Shown: positions 1 through 7,271, counted from the first letter of the stretch. The stretch is DNA of 12,631 nucleotides from Bacillota bacterium (GCA_029778935.1 JAKPBM010000226.1:1-12631); one strand, 5' to 3'. Numbers and translations are program-made. The notes: generated from the sequence alone by a model not told the origin.

Positions 1-2
1 AG

Positions 3-335
3 AACACCGGGGCGGCTTTCAGCATGCTCAAAGGCGGGCGCACGTTTTTCCTGATTTTGACGGCCGCGGCGCTAGTTATCGGCTTTTATGTACTTCTTTG
101 CGTCCGCCTGCGCTGGTCGGGCTTTTGGGCGCTGTCCTTTGTCATGTCCGGCGCCGTGGGCAACCTCATTGACCGCGTGCGGTTCGGCTATGTGGTCGAC
201 ATGTTCGAGCCGATTTTCGTCCGCTTTGCCGTTTTCAACGTGGCGGACGTGTTTCTGACGCTGGGCGGTATCGCTCTGGCGGTGTATATCCTGTTCTGGC
301 ATGACAAACCCACCGACGGGAAGGTCGAATCGTGA
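3..335 (+). CDS. lspA: Lipoprotein signal peptidase (signal peptidase II), 3' part
   Basis: This integral-membrane aspartyl protease removes signal peptides from diacylglyceryl-modified prolipoproteins. The reading frame is open from base 3, so the N-terminus lies outside the window. The first visible residues, NTGAAFSML, match the conserved LspA segment. Further on come GNLIDR and FNVADV, which carry the two catalytic aspartates of the family, separated by a VVDMF stretch. Hydrophobic segments flank both motifs and the tail ends in a short polar sequence. The stop overlaps the GTG start of the next gene by four bases (GTGA), so the two are translationally coupled. LspA would act on the two lipoproteins encoded later in this window, which is family knowledge and not a local linkage. 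Identification is firm; only the start is missing. Confidence 0.95.
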   Translation, partial: NTGAAFSMLKGGRTFFLILTAAALVIGFYVLLCVRLRWSGFWALSFVMSGAVGNLIDRVRFGYVVDMFEPIFVRFAVFNVADVFLTLGGIALAVYILFWHDKPTDGKVES

Positions 336-1288
336 AAACGATCCTGTTGACTGTCGAGGAAGCGGACGCCGGCAAGCGGCTGGACGTGTTCCTCTCCGAA
401 AAACTAGATGACATGAGCCGGAACGGCGCCGCGCTGCTTGCAGAGAAGGGCGCCGTTTCCTGTTTTGGCAAAAATCTCAAAAAAAGCGACAAGGTCAAGG
501 CGGGGATGGAGATTTCCGTTACCCTGCCCGACCCCGTGTCCACGGAAGTTTTGCCGGCGGACATCCCGCTGGACATCGTCTATGAGGACGATGACCTGCT
601 CGTTGTCAACAAAGGCAAGGGCATGGTGGTGCACCCGGCGGCGGGCAACTGGGAGGACACGCTGGTGAACGCCCTTTTGCACCACTGCGAGGGCAAGCTG
701 AGCGGCATCAACGGCGTGCTACGGCCCGGCATTGTCCACCGGCTGGACAAGGATACGACGGGCCTGCTCGTTGCGGCCAAGACCGACCGTGCCCACAGGG
801 GTCTTGCGGAACAGCTGGAAAAGCGCACTATGCACCGGCAGTACGAAGCCGTGGTGTACGGCCTGCCGAAAAACCCCGCGGGGACAATCAGCATGCCCAT
901 CGGGCGGCACCCGAAGGACCGGAAGAAGATGGCCGTCGTTGAAGACGGCCGGCCGGCGGTGACCCATTATGAAGTGCTGGCCGCGTATGCGGGCCGTGGG
1001 GCGACGTATTCCCACGTCGCTTTGCGACTGGAAACGGGGCGTACCCACCAGATCCGCGTCCACATGGCCAAAATCGGCCATCCCGTGGCGGGGGACCCGG
1101 TCTACGGCGTGCCGGAGCGGGACAAAAAGGTGTTTCCCTGGCTGGAAAGCCAGTGCCTGCACGCAAGGAGGCTTTCCTTTATCCATCCCGTGACCCTGGA
1201 GCCGATGGAGCTGGAAGCGCCGCTTCCCGACGACTTTGTCCAAGTGTTGACAAAGCTAGCCTGCTTTGATATAATATACGAAAAGTGA
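332..1288 (+). CDS. RluD/RluA-family 23S rRNA pseudouridine synthase
   Basis: The enzyme isomerises specific uridines in RNA to pseudouridine, most likely in 23S rRNA. The 318 residues show an N-terminal S4 RNA-binding domain (about residues 13-70, from AGKRLDVFL). The catalytic domain carries the HRLDKDTTGLLV signature, with D139 as the catalytic aspartate. Later it has GRTHQIRVH and HPVAGDPVYG, both typical of RluA/RluD proteins. The length is usual for the RluD/YlyB group. It starts with GTG inside the end of lspA, the same order found in many Bacillota. The C-terminal residues (about LTKLACFDIIYEK) are encoded by DNA that also contains a consensus promoter, which may explain the unconserved tail. 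The exact target uridine cannot be read from sequence, so no specific symbol is given. Confidence 0.93.
   Translation: MKTILLTVEEADAGKRLDVFLSEKLDDMSRNGAALLAEKGAVSCFGKNLKKSDKVKAGMEISVTLPDPVSTEVLPADIPLDIVYEDDDLLVVNKGKGMVVHPAAGNWEDTLVNALLHHCEGKLSGINGVLRPGIVHRLDKDTTGLLVAAKTDRAHRGLAEQLEKRTMHRQYEAVVYGLPKNPAGTISMPIGRHPKDRKKMAVVEDGRPAVTHYEVLAAYAGRGATYSHVALRLETGRTHQIRVHMAKIGHPVAGDPVYGVPERDKKVFPWLESQCLHARRLSFIHPVTLEPMELEAPLPDDFVQVLTKLACFDIIYEK
1247..1275 (+). promoter_or_regulatory. Consensus sigma-A promoter inside the pseudouridine synthase gene
   Basis: TTGACA at 1247-1252 and TATAAT at 1270-1275 are separated by exactly 17 bases, a perfect vegetative promoter. It lies within the last 14 codons of the upstream gene. 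Transcription should start near 1282, a few bases before that gene's stop and just before the TPP riboswitch. Confidence 0.9.
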
Positions 1289-1294
1289 ATAGGC

Positions 1295-1392
1295 GGTTTG
1301 TGGCCGCAACGGGGTGCTGGGGAACCGGCTGAGATGGGCTTTCGCCCGAACCCGCAGAACCTGATCCGGATAATGCCGGCGTAGGAAACATA
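1295..1392 (+). promoter_or_regulatory. TPP (thi-box) riboswitch aptamer
   Basis: The conserved thi-box elements are all present in order. These are GGGGTGC (1311-1317), the GGCTGAGATGGGC segment (from about 1327), and ACCTGATCCGGATAATGCC with GCGTAGGAA (about 1359-1387). This RNA binds thiamin pyrophosphate and here precedes a thiamin transporter gene, as expected. The outer limits are approximate because the P1 helix is not obvious: the bases flanking the core pair poorly, and a small extra hairpin may be inserted on the 5' side. Confidence 0.93.
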
Positions 1393-1444
1393 ATGTTTGT
1401 AGCCGAAAGTCTGCACAGTGGCAAACATTGTGTGGGCTTTTCTT
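1389..1444 (+). terminator. Riboswitch expression platform: intrinsic terminator with competing antiterminator
   Basis: Bases 1405-1420 can pair without interruption with 1426-1441 (16 pairs, several of them G-U) around the loop GCAAA. The 3' arm ends in CTTTTCTT, a standard intrinsic terminator. An alternative helix joins 1389-1400 (CATAATGTTTGT) to 1421-1432 (GCAAACATTGTG), almost perfectly complementary with two G-U pairs. The two helices share bases 1426-1432, so they exclude each other. The expected logic is that TPP binding favours the terminator and shuts off thiT; this direction is inferred from the family. Confidence 0.82.
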
Positions 1445-1487
1445 GCATAAACGGATCGGGCATACTTTGCATAAGGAGGAAAAAAGT

Positions 1488-2063
1488 ATGCGCTCATCTG
1501 TTTCCAACGGCTTTCGGCAAAAACATTTGCGAGCCATGGTGGAAGCCGGGCTGTTTGTGGCCCTGGGCTTCGGTCTGAGTTTTCTCAAAATCAAGGTGGT
1601 GCCGTACGGCGGGTCCGTTACGGCCCTGTCCATGCTGCCCATCCTGCTGATTGGGTTCCGGCACGGCCTCGGTTGGGGCCTGGGGGCGGGGGTCGTGTAC
1701 GGGATTTTGCAGATGTGGCAGGAGGGCGTGCTCGCCCCGGCGGGGGACCTGGGTACATACCTGGCCATGGTGGCGCTGGACTATGTGCTCGCCTTCGGCG
1801 TTTTGGGCCTGTCCGCCCTGTTTGCGAAACGCAAGAAAGGGCTGGTGCCGGCCGCTGCGGTATGCCTGCTGCTGCGGTATGCCAGCCATGTAACATCGGG
1901 CGTGCTGCTCTGGAGCAGCTATGCCTGGGAAGGCTGGGGCCCGCTGGCGTATTCCTTTGCGTATAACGCCACGTACATGGTGCCCGAACTGATTTTGACG
2001 ACCGCCGCCGCCTACCTGATATACTTTACGGCTTTGGCAAAATTCCTGCCGAACCGCGCATAG
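1488..2063 (+). CDS. thiT: Thiamin-specific ECF transporter S component ThiT
   Basis: ThiT is the membrane-embedded substrate-binding subunit that captures thiamin and works with the shared energy-coupling module (EcfT, EcfA, EcfA'), not encoded here. I chose ATG 1488, giving 191 residues, because AGGAGGA lies 7-8 bases upstream and the family is about 180-200 residues. A frame extension to 1428 would run through the terminator hairpin. About six hydrophobic helices are visible. The C-terminal block SSYAWEGWGPLAYSFAYN closely matches known ThiT. H134, W142, Y155 and N160 fall at the spacing of the thiamin-binding residues of the Lactococcus protein as I recall them. D98-Y99 stands where a Glu-Tyr pair is usual. 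It sits behind a TPP riboswitch and 11 bases before a HAD phosphatase. Confidence 0.95.
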   Translation: MRSSVSNGFRQKHLRAMVEAGLFVALGFGLSFLKIKVVPYGGSVTALSMLPILLIGFRHGLGWGLGAGVVYGILQMWQEGVLAPAGDLGTYLAMVALDYVLAFGVLGLSALFAKRKKGLVPAAAVCLLLRYASHVTSGVLLWSSYAWEGWGPLAYSFAYNATYMVPELILTTAAAYLIYFTALAKFLPNRA

Positions 2064-2074
2064 GAGGAAAGCCC

Positions 2075-2902
2075 ATGGGGCGTTTTGAGGGCGTGCTCAT
2101 CGCGACGGATTTGGACGGCACGCTGCTAAACTCGCGGAAGGAAATCGATTTGGAAACCTGGCGCGCCATCGCCTATTTCACGGAAGAAGGCGGCCTGTTT
2201 ACGGTGGCCACGGGGCGGATGTTCCAGTCCTTCCGCACATTGAAAGACAAGGTGCCCTACAACGCCCCGGTGGTGTTCGCCAACGGCGCGCAGATTTACG
2301 ACTATCAAACGGGGCAAATCCTGTGGCAGCTGGATTTGCCCGCTTCTTTTGCGAAAGCGGCGCAGAAGCTTTTGGACACGTTCCCCGAAGCGGCGCTGGA
2401 AATCTACACCCACGATTCCTGCCACGTGGTGCAGCCAAACGAAATCACGCTGGAACACATGCGTTCCTTCCAGATTCCCCACACCTTCTGCGAGAAAACC
2501 TCCGATGTGCCGGGCACGTGGCTGAAGGCGCTGCTGACCGCGCCGCCGGCGGTATTGCAGCAGGCGGCTGAGATGGCAAAGGGGATGGCGACGGGCGCGG
2601 CGTTCCGGTTCTCCACGCCCTATTTTCTGGAAATGTTCAACGCGGAGACGGACAAAGGGCGGGGTGTTCTGCGCCTGGCGAAGCTGTTGGACGTATCGCC
2701 GGAGCATGTGTACACCGTGGGCGATCAGGAAAACGACATGGACATGCTGAGCGTGGCGGCGGTGTCCTTTGCGCCGAAGAACGCCGACCCGAAGGTGCTG
2801 GAGGAAGCGGATGTGATTCTGCCGGACAACAACCACAACACCGTCGCGGCGCTGATCACATTTTTAAATAAGCGGTACGGGGAAGAAAGAAAAAAACGAT
2901 AA
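2075..2902 (+). CDS. Cof-type HAD-IIB phosphatase, thiT operon member
   Basis: This 275-residue protein is a haloacid dehalogenase superfamily phosphatase of the Cof/YidA (IIB) type. Motif I is DLDGT (D12 nucleophile, D14 acid/base), motif II is in TVATGR (T46), K194 is a candidate motif III lysine, and motif IV is GDQENDMDM (D217, D221) for magnesium binding. The region between motifs II and III is the IIB cap that sets substrate choice. The gene starts 11 bases after the thiT stop with AGGAGGA (2062-2068) overlapping that stop, so it should be transcribed from the TPP-controlled promoter. E. coli Cof hydrolyses a thiamin pyrimidine pyrophosphate intermediate. A role on thiamin phosphates is therefore plausible here but remains inference, since most Cof relatives are promiscuous sugar-phosphate phosphatases. 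Confidence 0.9.
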   Translation: MGRFEGVLIATDLDGTLLNSRKEIDLETWRAIAYFTEEGGLFTVATGRMFQSFRTLKDKVPYNAPVVFANGAQIYDYQTGQILWQLDLPASFAKAAQKLLDTFPEAALEIYTHDSCHVVQPNEITLEHMRSFQIPHTFCEKTSDVPGTWLKALLTAPPAVLQQAAEMAKGMATGAAFRFSTPYFLEMFNAETDKGRGVLRLAKLLDVSPEHVYTVGDQENDMDMLSVAAVSFAPKNADPKVLEEADVILPDNNHNTVAALITFLNKRYGEERKKR

Positions 2903-3290
2903 GCCGGTATTTGGCATCCGGCGGCCGCAGGGCGTGTAAAAGGAATAACTTTACACGGCTGTTCAGCTGTTAGCGGGCGTTATACTGCGCGCGCTGCGGG
3001 TTTTACCGAAAGCGGCGGCCGGCACATAGAATTGCCGCGACTGCGGGTAGCGCTTTTATGCAAGACCGCTGTTTTCAGACAAGTTCGGGCTATCCGGCCT
3101 GTTTCGGCCGTTGCCTGTAAGCCATCCCGCCAATGAGCGGCGGGGCAGGCCAGACGGCACAATCTTTGGGGCGGGCAAAATCCCGGCAAATCCCCGAACC
3201 CGGTAATTAAAAAGCTAATCTCGCTCGGCCGCAGGCTGGGCGATTTTCCTTTTAGGCCCATTTGTCGCTTCTTGTGGAAACAGGACAGTT
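2903..3290. other. GC-rich, hairpin-rich intergenic region without a recognisable gene
   Basis: I find no convincing protein gene on either strand and no tRNA. Several inverted repeats are visible. CGTGTAAA (2933-2940) pairs with TTTACACG (2950-2957) around a 9-base loop. CGGCC and GGCCG flank a short loop near 3095-3110. A compound stem pairs GCCTG (3113-3117) with CAGGC (3146-3150) and encloses CCCGCC (3126-3131) with GGCGGG (3139-3144). None is followed by a clear T tract, so no intrinsic terminator for the preceding operon is assigned. It could hold a structured RNA or a dispersed intergenic repeat. Confidence 0.5.
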
Positions 3291-3300
3291 TTGCTATAAT
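3272..3300 (+). promoter_or_regulatory. Probable extended -10 promoter of hprK
   Basis: TATAAT at 3295-3300 is perfect and is preceded by TGC (3292-3294), giving an extended -10. A weak -35 (TTGTGG, 3272-3277) lies 17 bases upstream. Transcription would start near 3307. The leader then holds a 7-bp hairpin, CCGGCTG (3318-3324) with CAGCCGG (3334-3340), just before the ribosome binding site of hprK. Confidence 0.7.
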
Positions 3301-3361
3301 ATAAATGTTGATTATATCCGGCTGCCGTATATACAGCCGGCGGAGCAAAGGGGGATACGGA

Positions 3362-4309
3362 ATGGAAAAGGAAAGGTACTCGATTCCGCTCAAACAGCTG
3401 GTGGACGAGTTCGGGTTTAAAATCGCCAACGCGTCGCGCAATTTCGACGAAGTCCAGATCCGCTCCGACGACGTAAACCGCTGTGGTTTGCAGTTGGCGG
3501 GGTTTTACGACTTTTTCGACAACGAGCGCATCCAGATGATCGGCATGGTCGAAACCACCTTTCTGGAGCATTTCACCAGCGAGCGCAGACGGCAGAGCTT
3601 TGCCAAGCTCTTTTCCACCAAAATCCCCGCTTTGCTGATTACGAGAGGTTTAAAGCCCTTTCCGGAATGCATGGAAATGGCCCGCAAGTATGACACCACA
3701 GTGATAACCACCGAGGAATCCTCCGCCTCCGTGATGGCGGCGCTGATTTCCAGCCTGAAAGTGCATTTGGCGCCGCGGATTACCGTCCACGGCGTGCTGG
3801 TGGAAGTCTACGGCGAAGGCGTTTTGCTGTTGGGCGACAGCGGCGTGGGCAAGAGCGAGACGGCCATCGAACTTGTCAAGCGCGGGCACCGGCTGATTGC
3901 CGACGACGCGGTGGAAATCAAGGCCGTGTCCTCCAAAACCCTGGTCGGCTCGGCGCCGGAGATTATCCGTCACTTTGTGGAGCTAAGAGGCATCGGCGTG
4001 GTGGACGTGCTGCGCCTGTTCGGCATGGGCGCCATAAAAATGACGGAGAAAATCGACCTGATTATCAATCTGGAAACCTGGCAGGAAGGCAAAATCTACG
4101 ACCGGCTGGGCGAAGATACAGAGACGATGAACATTTTAGGCATCAACATCCCGTCGCTGACGGTGCCGGTTAAGCCCGGGCGGAATCTGGCCATCATCAT
4201 CGAAGTGGCCGCCATGAACAACCGGAACAAAAAGATGGGCTACAACTCCGTTACGGAGCTGACCAACCGCATGAACGCCCGCATGGGCCTGCCCATGTCG
4301 GACGAATAA
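3362..4309 (+). CDS. hprK: HPr kinase/phosphorylase
   Basis: HprK phosphorylates Ser46 of the phosphotransferase carrier HPr and also removes the phosphate, linking glycolytic state to carbon catabolite control in Bacillota. I chose ATG 3362 (315 residues, near the usual 310) because a purine-rich AAAGGGGGA lies upstream and MEKERYSIPLKQLVDEF is the expected N-terminus. An in-frame ATG at 3305 falls at the predicted transcription start. The N-terminal domain occupies about residues 1-130. The catalytic domain has H143 in VHGVLVEVYG, the Walker A loop GDSGVGKS at 158-165, and the signature ELRGIGVVDVLRLFGMGAIK, followed by a C-terminal segment containing RLGED. It has its own promoter. The next gene begins 70 bases later, with a small hairpin, ATGCAA/TTGCAT (4331-4348), in between. 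Confidence 0.97.
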   Translation: MEKERYSIPLKQLVDEFGFKIANASRNFDEVQIRSDDVNRCGLQLAGFYDFFDNERIQMIGMVETTFLEHFTSERRRQSFAKLFSTKIPALLITRGLKPFPECMEMARKYDTTVITTEESSASVMAALISSLKVHLAPRITVHGVLVEVYGEGVLLLGDSGVGKSETAIELVKRGHRLIADDAVEIKAVSSKTLVGSAPEIIRHFVELRGIGVVDVLRLFGMGAIKMTEKIDLIINLETWQEGKIYDRLGEDTETMNILGINIPSLTVPVKPGRNLAIIIEVAAMNNRNKKMGYNSVTELTNRMNARMGLPMSDE

Positions 4310-4379
4310 AATTTCTCGAAAAAAGAGGGAATGCAAGAGAGATTGCATACTTAACTTATAGAAGGAAAGGCAGATCCTC

Positions 4380-5405
4380 ATGGTTACGCCAGGCACCATC
4401 CGGGAACAGCTGGAACAAAGGGAACATTTGTTGCTTTCGCCCTACGCCACCTTTTCCGACCAGTCGAAAGGCAGGCTTCGGGCGGAGGAGCCCTGCCCCG
4501 TCCGCACCTGCTTTCAGCGGGACCGGGACAGGATTCTCCATTCCAAGGCGTTCCGACGTCTTAAACATAAGACACAGGTCTTTTTGTCGCCGGACGGGGA
4601 CCACTACCGCACCCGGCTGACCCACACGCTGGAAGTGGCCCAGATTGCCCGGACGGTGGCCCGCGCGCTGGGGCTGAACGAGGATTTGACCGAAGCCATC
4701 GCCCTGGGCCACGATCTGGGCCACACGCCCTTTGGCCATGCGGGCGAGCGGGCGCTGACGGAAATCACCGGCAAGCCCTTCCGCCACAACGAGCACAGCC
4801 TGCGCATTGCGGACGTGCTGGAAAAGCGGGGGAAAGGGCTGAACTTGACAGCCGAAGTGCGGGACGGCATTCTCTGCCACACGGGCGAAACGGAAGCCGG
4901 AACGCCGGAAGGCCGCCTGGTGCGCTATTCCGACCGCATTGCCTACATCAACCACGACATCGACGACGCCATCCGGGGCGGGGTGTTAAGCGAGTGGGAC
5001 ATTCCCGCCGAGTACCGTTCTGTTTTGGGCACGTCGACGAGCAAGCGGATTAACTTTCTCGTCTGCGACCTGATCGAAAGCAGCCGGCCGGAAGGGGAGC
5101 GTTTCCTTGTGACCCTTTCGCCGGAAGGGGACCGGGCGATGATGGGCCTTCGCTCGTTTTTGTTCGAAAACGTCTACACCAACCCCGTGGCCAAGGGGGA
5201 GGAACGAAAGGCGGAGGATTTGTTAAAACAACTGTACTGCTACTACGAAAAGAATGTGGACAAGCTGCCGAGCGTATATCTGGAACGGCTGGAACAGGAC
5301 GAACTGTCCGTCGTTCTATGCGACTTTATCGCCGGCATGTCCGACCGGTTCGCAGTGGAACTGTTCAAAGATTTATTTACGCCGAAAAGCTGGCAAGTGC
5401 TTTAG
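4380..5405 (+). CDS. dgt: dGTPase-like HD-domain triphosphohydrolase
   Basis: The 341-residue protein belongs to the deoxyguanosinetriphosphate triphosphohydrolase-like HD family, which cleaves dNTPs to deoxynucleoside and triphosphate. The metal-binding HD residues are visible: H82 in THTLEVAQIAR, H111-D112 in GHDLGHTPFGH, and D185 in YSDRIAYINHDIDDA. FRHNEHSLR near residue 134 and YRTRLTHT are also typical. It is shorter than the roughly 500-residue E. coli Dgt and matches the short Clostridia/Bacilli type, often found directly before dnaG as here. The symbol is used in the family sense, as substrate range in this subgroup is not fixed by sequence. ATG 4380 follows GAAGGAAAGG at a normal distance. 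The gene's last bases contain the first copy of a repeat that continues downstream. Confidence 0.9.
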   Translation: MVTPGTIREQLEQREHLLLSPYATFSDQSKGRLRAEEPCPVRTCFQRDRDRILHSKAFRRLKHKTQVFLSPDGDHYRTRLTHTLEVAQIARTVARALGLNEDLTEAIALGHDLGHTPFGHAGERALTEITGKPFRHNEHSLRIADVLEKRGKGLNLTAEVRDGILCHTGETEAGTPEGRLVRYSDRIAYINHDIDDAIRGGVLSEWDIPAEYRSVLGTSTSKRINFLVCDLIESSRPEGERFLVTLSPEGDRAMMGLRSFLFENVYTNPVAKGEERKAEDLLKQLYCYYEKNVDKLPSVYLERLEQDELSVVLCDFIAGMSDRFAVELFKDLFTPKSWQVL

Positions 5406-5477
5406 AGCACCAAGTGCTCTTGGGCAGACAAGCGCTCTTTAGCAGACAAGCGCTCTTGAGCAGACAAGCGCTCTGGC
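5394..5477 (+). repeat. Degenerate 18-bp minisatellite between dgt and dnaG
   Basis: A core CAAGYGCTYT recurs five times, beginning at 5394, 5411, 5429, 5447 and 5465, so the period is 17 and then 18 bases. Three full units (5424-5441, 5442-5459, 5460-5477) share GCAGACAAGCGCTCT. The first core lies in the last codons of dgt. AGAGCAC (5404-5410) and GTGCTCT (5414-5420) form a short hairpin without a T tract, and every full unit contains the palindrome AGCGCT. Confidence 0.9.
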
Positions 5478-5498
5478 TTTCGGCCCGGGACAGGGGGG

Positions 5499-7271
5499 GT
5501 GAGTTTGGCGCGGTTTGACGAACGGTTTCTGGAAGACTTGCTGGCAAGGGCCGACCTGGCCGAGCTTGTCTCCTCCTATGTGCAGCTGGAGAAAAAGGGC
5601 GGAAGGCTTTGGGCCCGCTGCCCCTTTCACAACGAAAAGACGCCGTCCTTTACGGTTTCGCCGGACAAGCAGATGTACTACTGCTTCGGCTGCGGCAAGG
5701 GCGGCGGGATTATCAACTTCGTCATGGAGATCGAGCGGCTGAACTTCACGGAGGCCGTGGAGTTTCTCGCCCGGCACTACCATATGGACCTGCCGTCCCA
5801 GGAGGACGAATCTCTCCTGCGCGCCCGGGAGCGGCTGTATGAAGCCAACCGGGAGGCGGCGCGGTTTTTCCACCAGTGCCTGCAGGACCCCAAGTTTTCG
5901 CCCCCCTGGGAGTACATACGAAAACGCGGGTTAACCCCCGATACCATCCGGCGGTTTGGCATCGGCTACGCGCCGGACGGCTGGCACGCGCTGACCGACC
6001 ACCTGAAAGCCAAGGGCTTTACCCCTTCCGAGCTGGTGCAGGTGAACCTGGCCGGAGAGAAAAACGGCCGGGTGTACGACTTTTTCCGGCACCGGCTCAT
6101 GTTTCCCATATTGGACGAGAAGGGAAGGGTGGTGGCTTTCGGCGGGCGGACGCTGGATCCCAACGCCACGGGGCAGAAGTATCTGAACACGGGCAACACG
6201 CCGGTGTTTCAGAAAAAGTTCCACCTGTACGCCTATCCGCAGGCAAGAAAAAGCGACGGCGACAGAATTGTTCTGGTGGAAGGGTACATGGACGCCGTGT
6301 CCCTGCACCAGGCGGGCATCCGTTACGCCGTGGCGTCTTTGGGCACGTCCTTAACGCCGGAGCAGGCGCGGCTGTTGGCCAAATCGGGGAAGAAGGAAGT
6401 CATCATCGCTTACGACGCCGACCGGGCGGGTGCTGCCGCGACGGAGCGGGCTATGCAGATTCTGGCAGATTGCGGCCTGGCCGTGCGGGTGTTGCGCGTT
6501 CCGGGGGCGAAAGACCCGGACGAATTTGTCCGCGAACACGGCGCGGCGGGCTTTGAACGGCTCATCGAGCAGGCGGTGGATTCGGTCACCTACTCATTGC
6601 AGACGGCCAAAGCGGGCAAGAATCTTGAGAACGAGGAGGAAAAGGCGGCCTATGTCAAAGCCGCCGTCGACCGTTTGAGCCGCATTGAAAGCCCCACCGA
6701 GCGGGAAATCTACGCCGGACGGGTGGCAAGGGAAACGGACGTAAGCGTGGAGGCCATTCTGGCGGAGGTAAAACAGCTGGAAAAACGGCGGGCGGCGGCG
6801 GAAAAGCGCAAGCAGATGAAAATCGCCACCAGCCCCGACCGGCTGGTGCAGCCGCCCCGGGAAACGGGCGTGCGCTACGCGGACCCTTCGTCGGCGAAAG
6901 CGGAGGAAAGCCTGATTTCGCTTTTGAGCGCCCATCCGCACCTTGCGGAGGGCAAAAATTTGCAAAATCTGGCGGAACGCTTTACTTCTGGCGAGCTTGC
7001 GCGTATATATTCAACACTTTTGGAAAAAATAGAGAACAATTCCGGTATTGATCAGGGTTTTTTGCACGCCGCCATGGCGGCTTCTCTCCCACCGGAAGAT
7101 ATGCAGCTTTACAGTCGTATTCTCGCAAAGGCCCTGCCCCACCGGCGGCCGGAGCAAGAGCTGGCTGATCTGATAGAGCATATCGGCAAAGAGGTTGATG
7201 CGGAGGGGATAGACCCATTGCTTTTGCTCAAAGAGAAAAAACGCAAATCGGGGCATGGAGGAATTTACTGA
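5499..7271 (+). CDS. dnaG: DNA primase
   Basis: DnaG makes the RNA primers for chromosome replication and works with the replicative helicase. The 590 residues begin with a CHC2 zinc-binding domain (C41, H44, C62, C65 in CPFHNEKTPSF and YYCFGCGKGGG). The catalytic core follows, with the TOPRIM domain: E261 in VLVEGYMDAVSLHQAG and D306/D308 in YDADRAG. The C-terminal part (from about 440) is helical and variable, as expected for the helicase-binding end. The start is uncertain. GTG 5499 directly abuts a run of seven G residues (5493-5499 includes its first base), leaving little room for ribosome spacing. TTG 5505 would have better spacing and shorten the protein by two residues. The stop is immediately followed by the rpoD ATG, so the two are co-translated. 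A weak internal promoter for rpoD may lie near the 3' end. Confidence 0.97.
   Translation: MSLARFDERFLEDLLARADLAELVSSYVQLEKKGGRLWARCPFHNEKTPSFTVSPDKQMYYCFGCGKGGGIINFVMEIERLNFTEAVEFLARHYHMDLPSQEDESLLRARERLYEANREAARFFHQCLQDPKFSPPWEYIRKRGLTPDTIRRFGIGYAPDGWHALTDHLKAKGFTPSELVQVNLAGEKNGRVYDFFRHRLMFPILDEKGRVVAFGGRTLDPNATGQKYLNTGNTPVFQKKFHLYAYPQARKSDGDRIVLVEGYMDAVSLHQAGIRYAVASLGTSLTPEQARLLAKSGKKEVIIAYDADRAGAAATERAMQILADCGLAVRVLRVPGAKDPDEFVREHGAAGFERLIEQAVDSVTYSLQTAKAGKNLENEEEKAAYVKAAVDRLSRIESPTEREIYAGRVARETDVSVEAILAEVKQLEKRRAAAEKRKQMKIATSPDRLVQPPRETGVRYADPSSAKAEESLISLLSAHPHLAEGKNLQNLAERFTSGELARIYSTLLEKIENNSGIDQGFLHAAMAASLPPEDMQLYSRILAKALPHRRPEQELADLIEHIGKEVDAEGIDPLLLLKEKKRKSGHGGIY
6981..7009 (+). promoter_or_regulatory. 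Possible internal promoter for rpoD within dnaG
   Basis: TTTACT (6981-6986) and TATATA (7004-7009) are 17 bases apart, in a locally AT-rich stretch of an otherwise GC-rich gene. Each box matches the sigma-A consensus at only four of six positions. An internal dnaG promoter for rpoD is known in E. coli, so one here is plausible but weakly supported. Confidence 0.3.

Noticed and set aside
1428..1487. Longer N-terminal version of ThiT
   Set aside because: The extension would be encoded by the riboswitch terminator; the strong AGGAGGA before ATG 1488 and family length favour the shorter protein.
2980..3441. 153-residue minus-strand frame in the region before hprK
   Set aside because: It extends antisense into hprK, has no ribosome binding site and its sequence matches no family I recognise.
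5394..5477. CRISPR-like array
   Set aside because: Units are 18 bp head-to-tail with no unique spacers and there are no cas genes in the window.
5318..5518. 66-residue frame running through the 18-bp repeats (RQAL repeats)
   Set aside because: The repeat unit is a multiple of three so any frame gives a periodic peptide; it overlaps dgt and the dnaG start and lacks a ribosome binding site.
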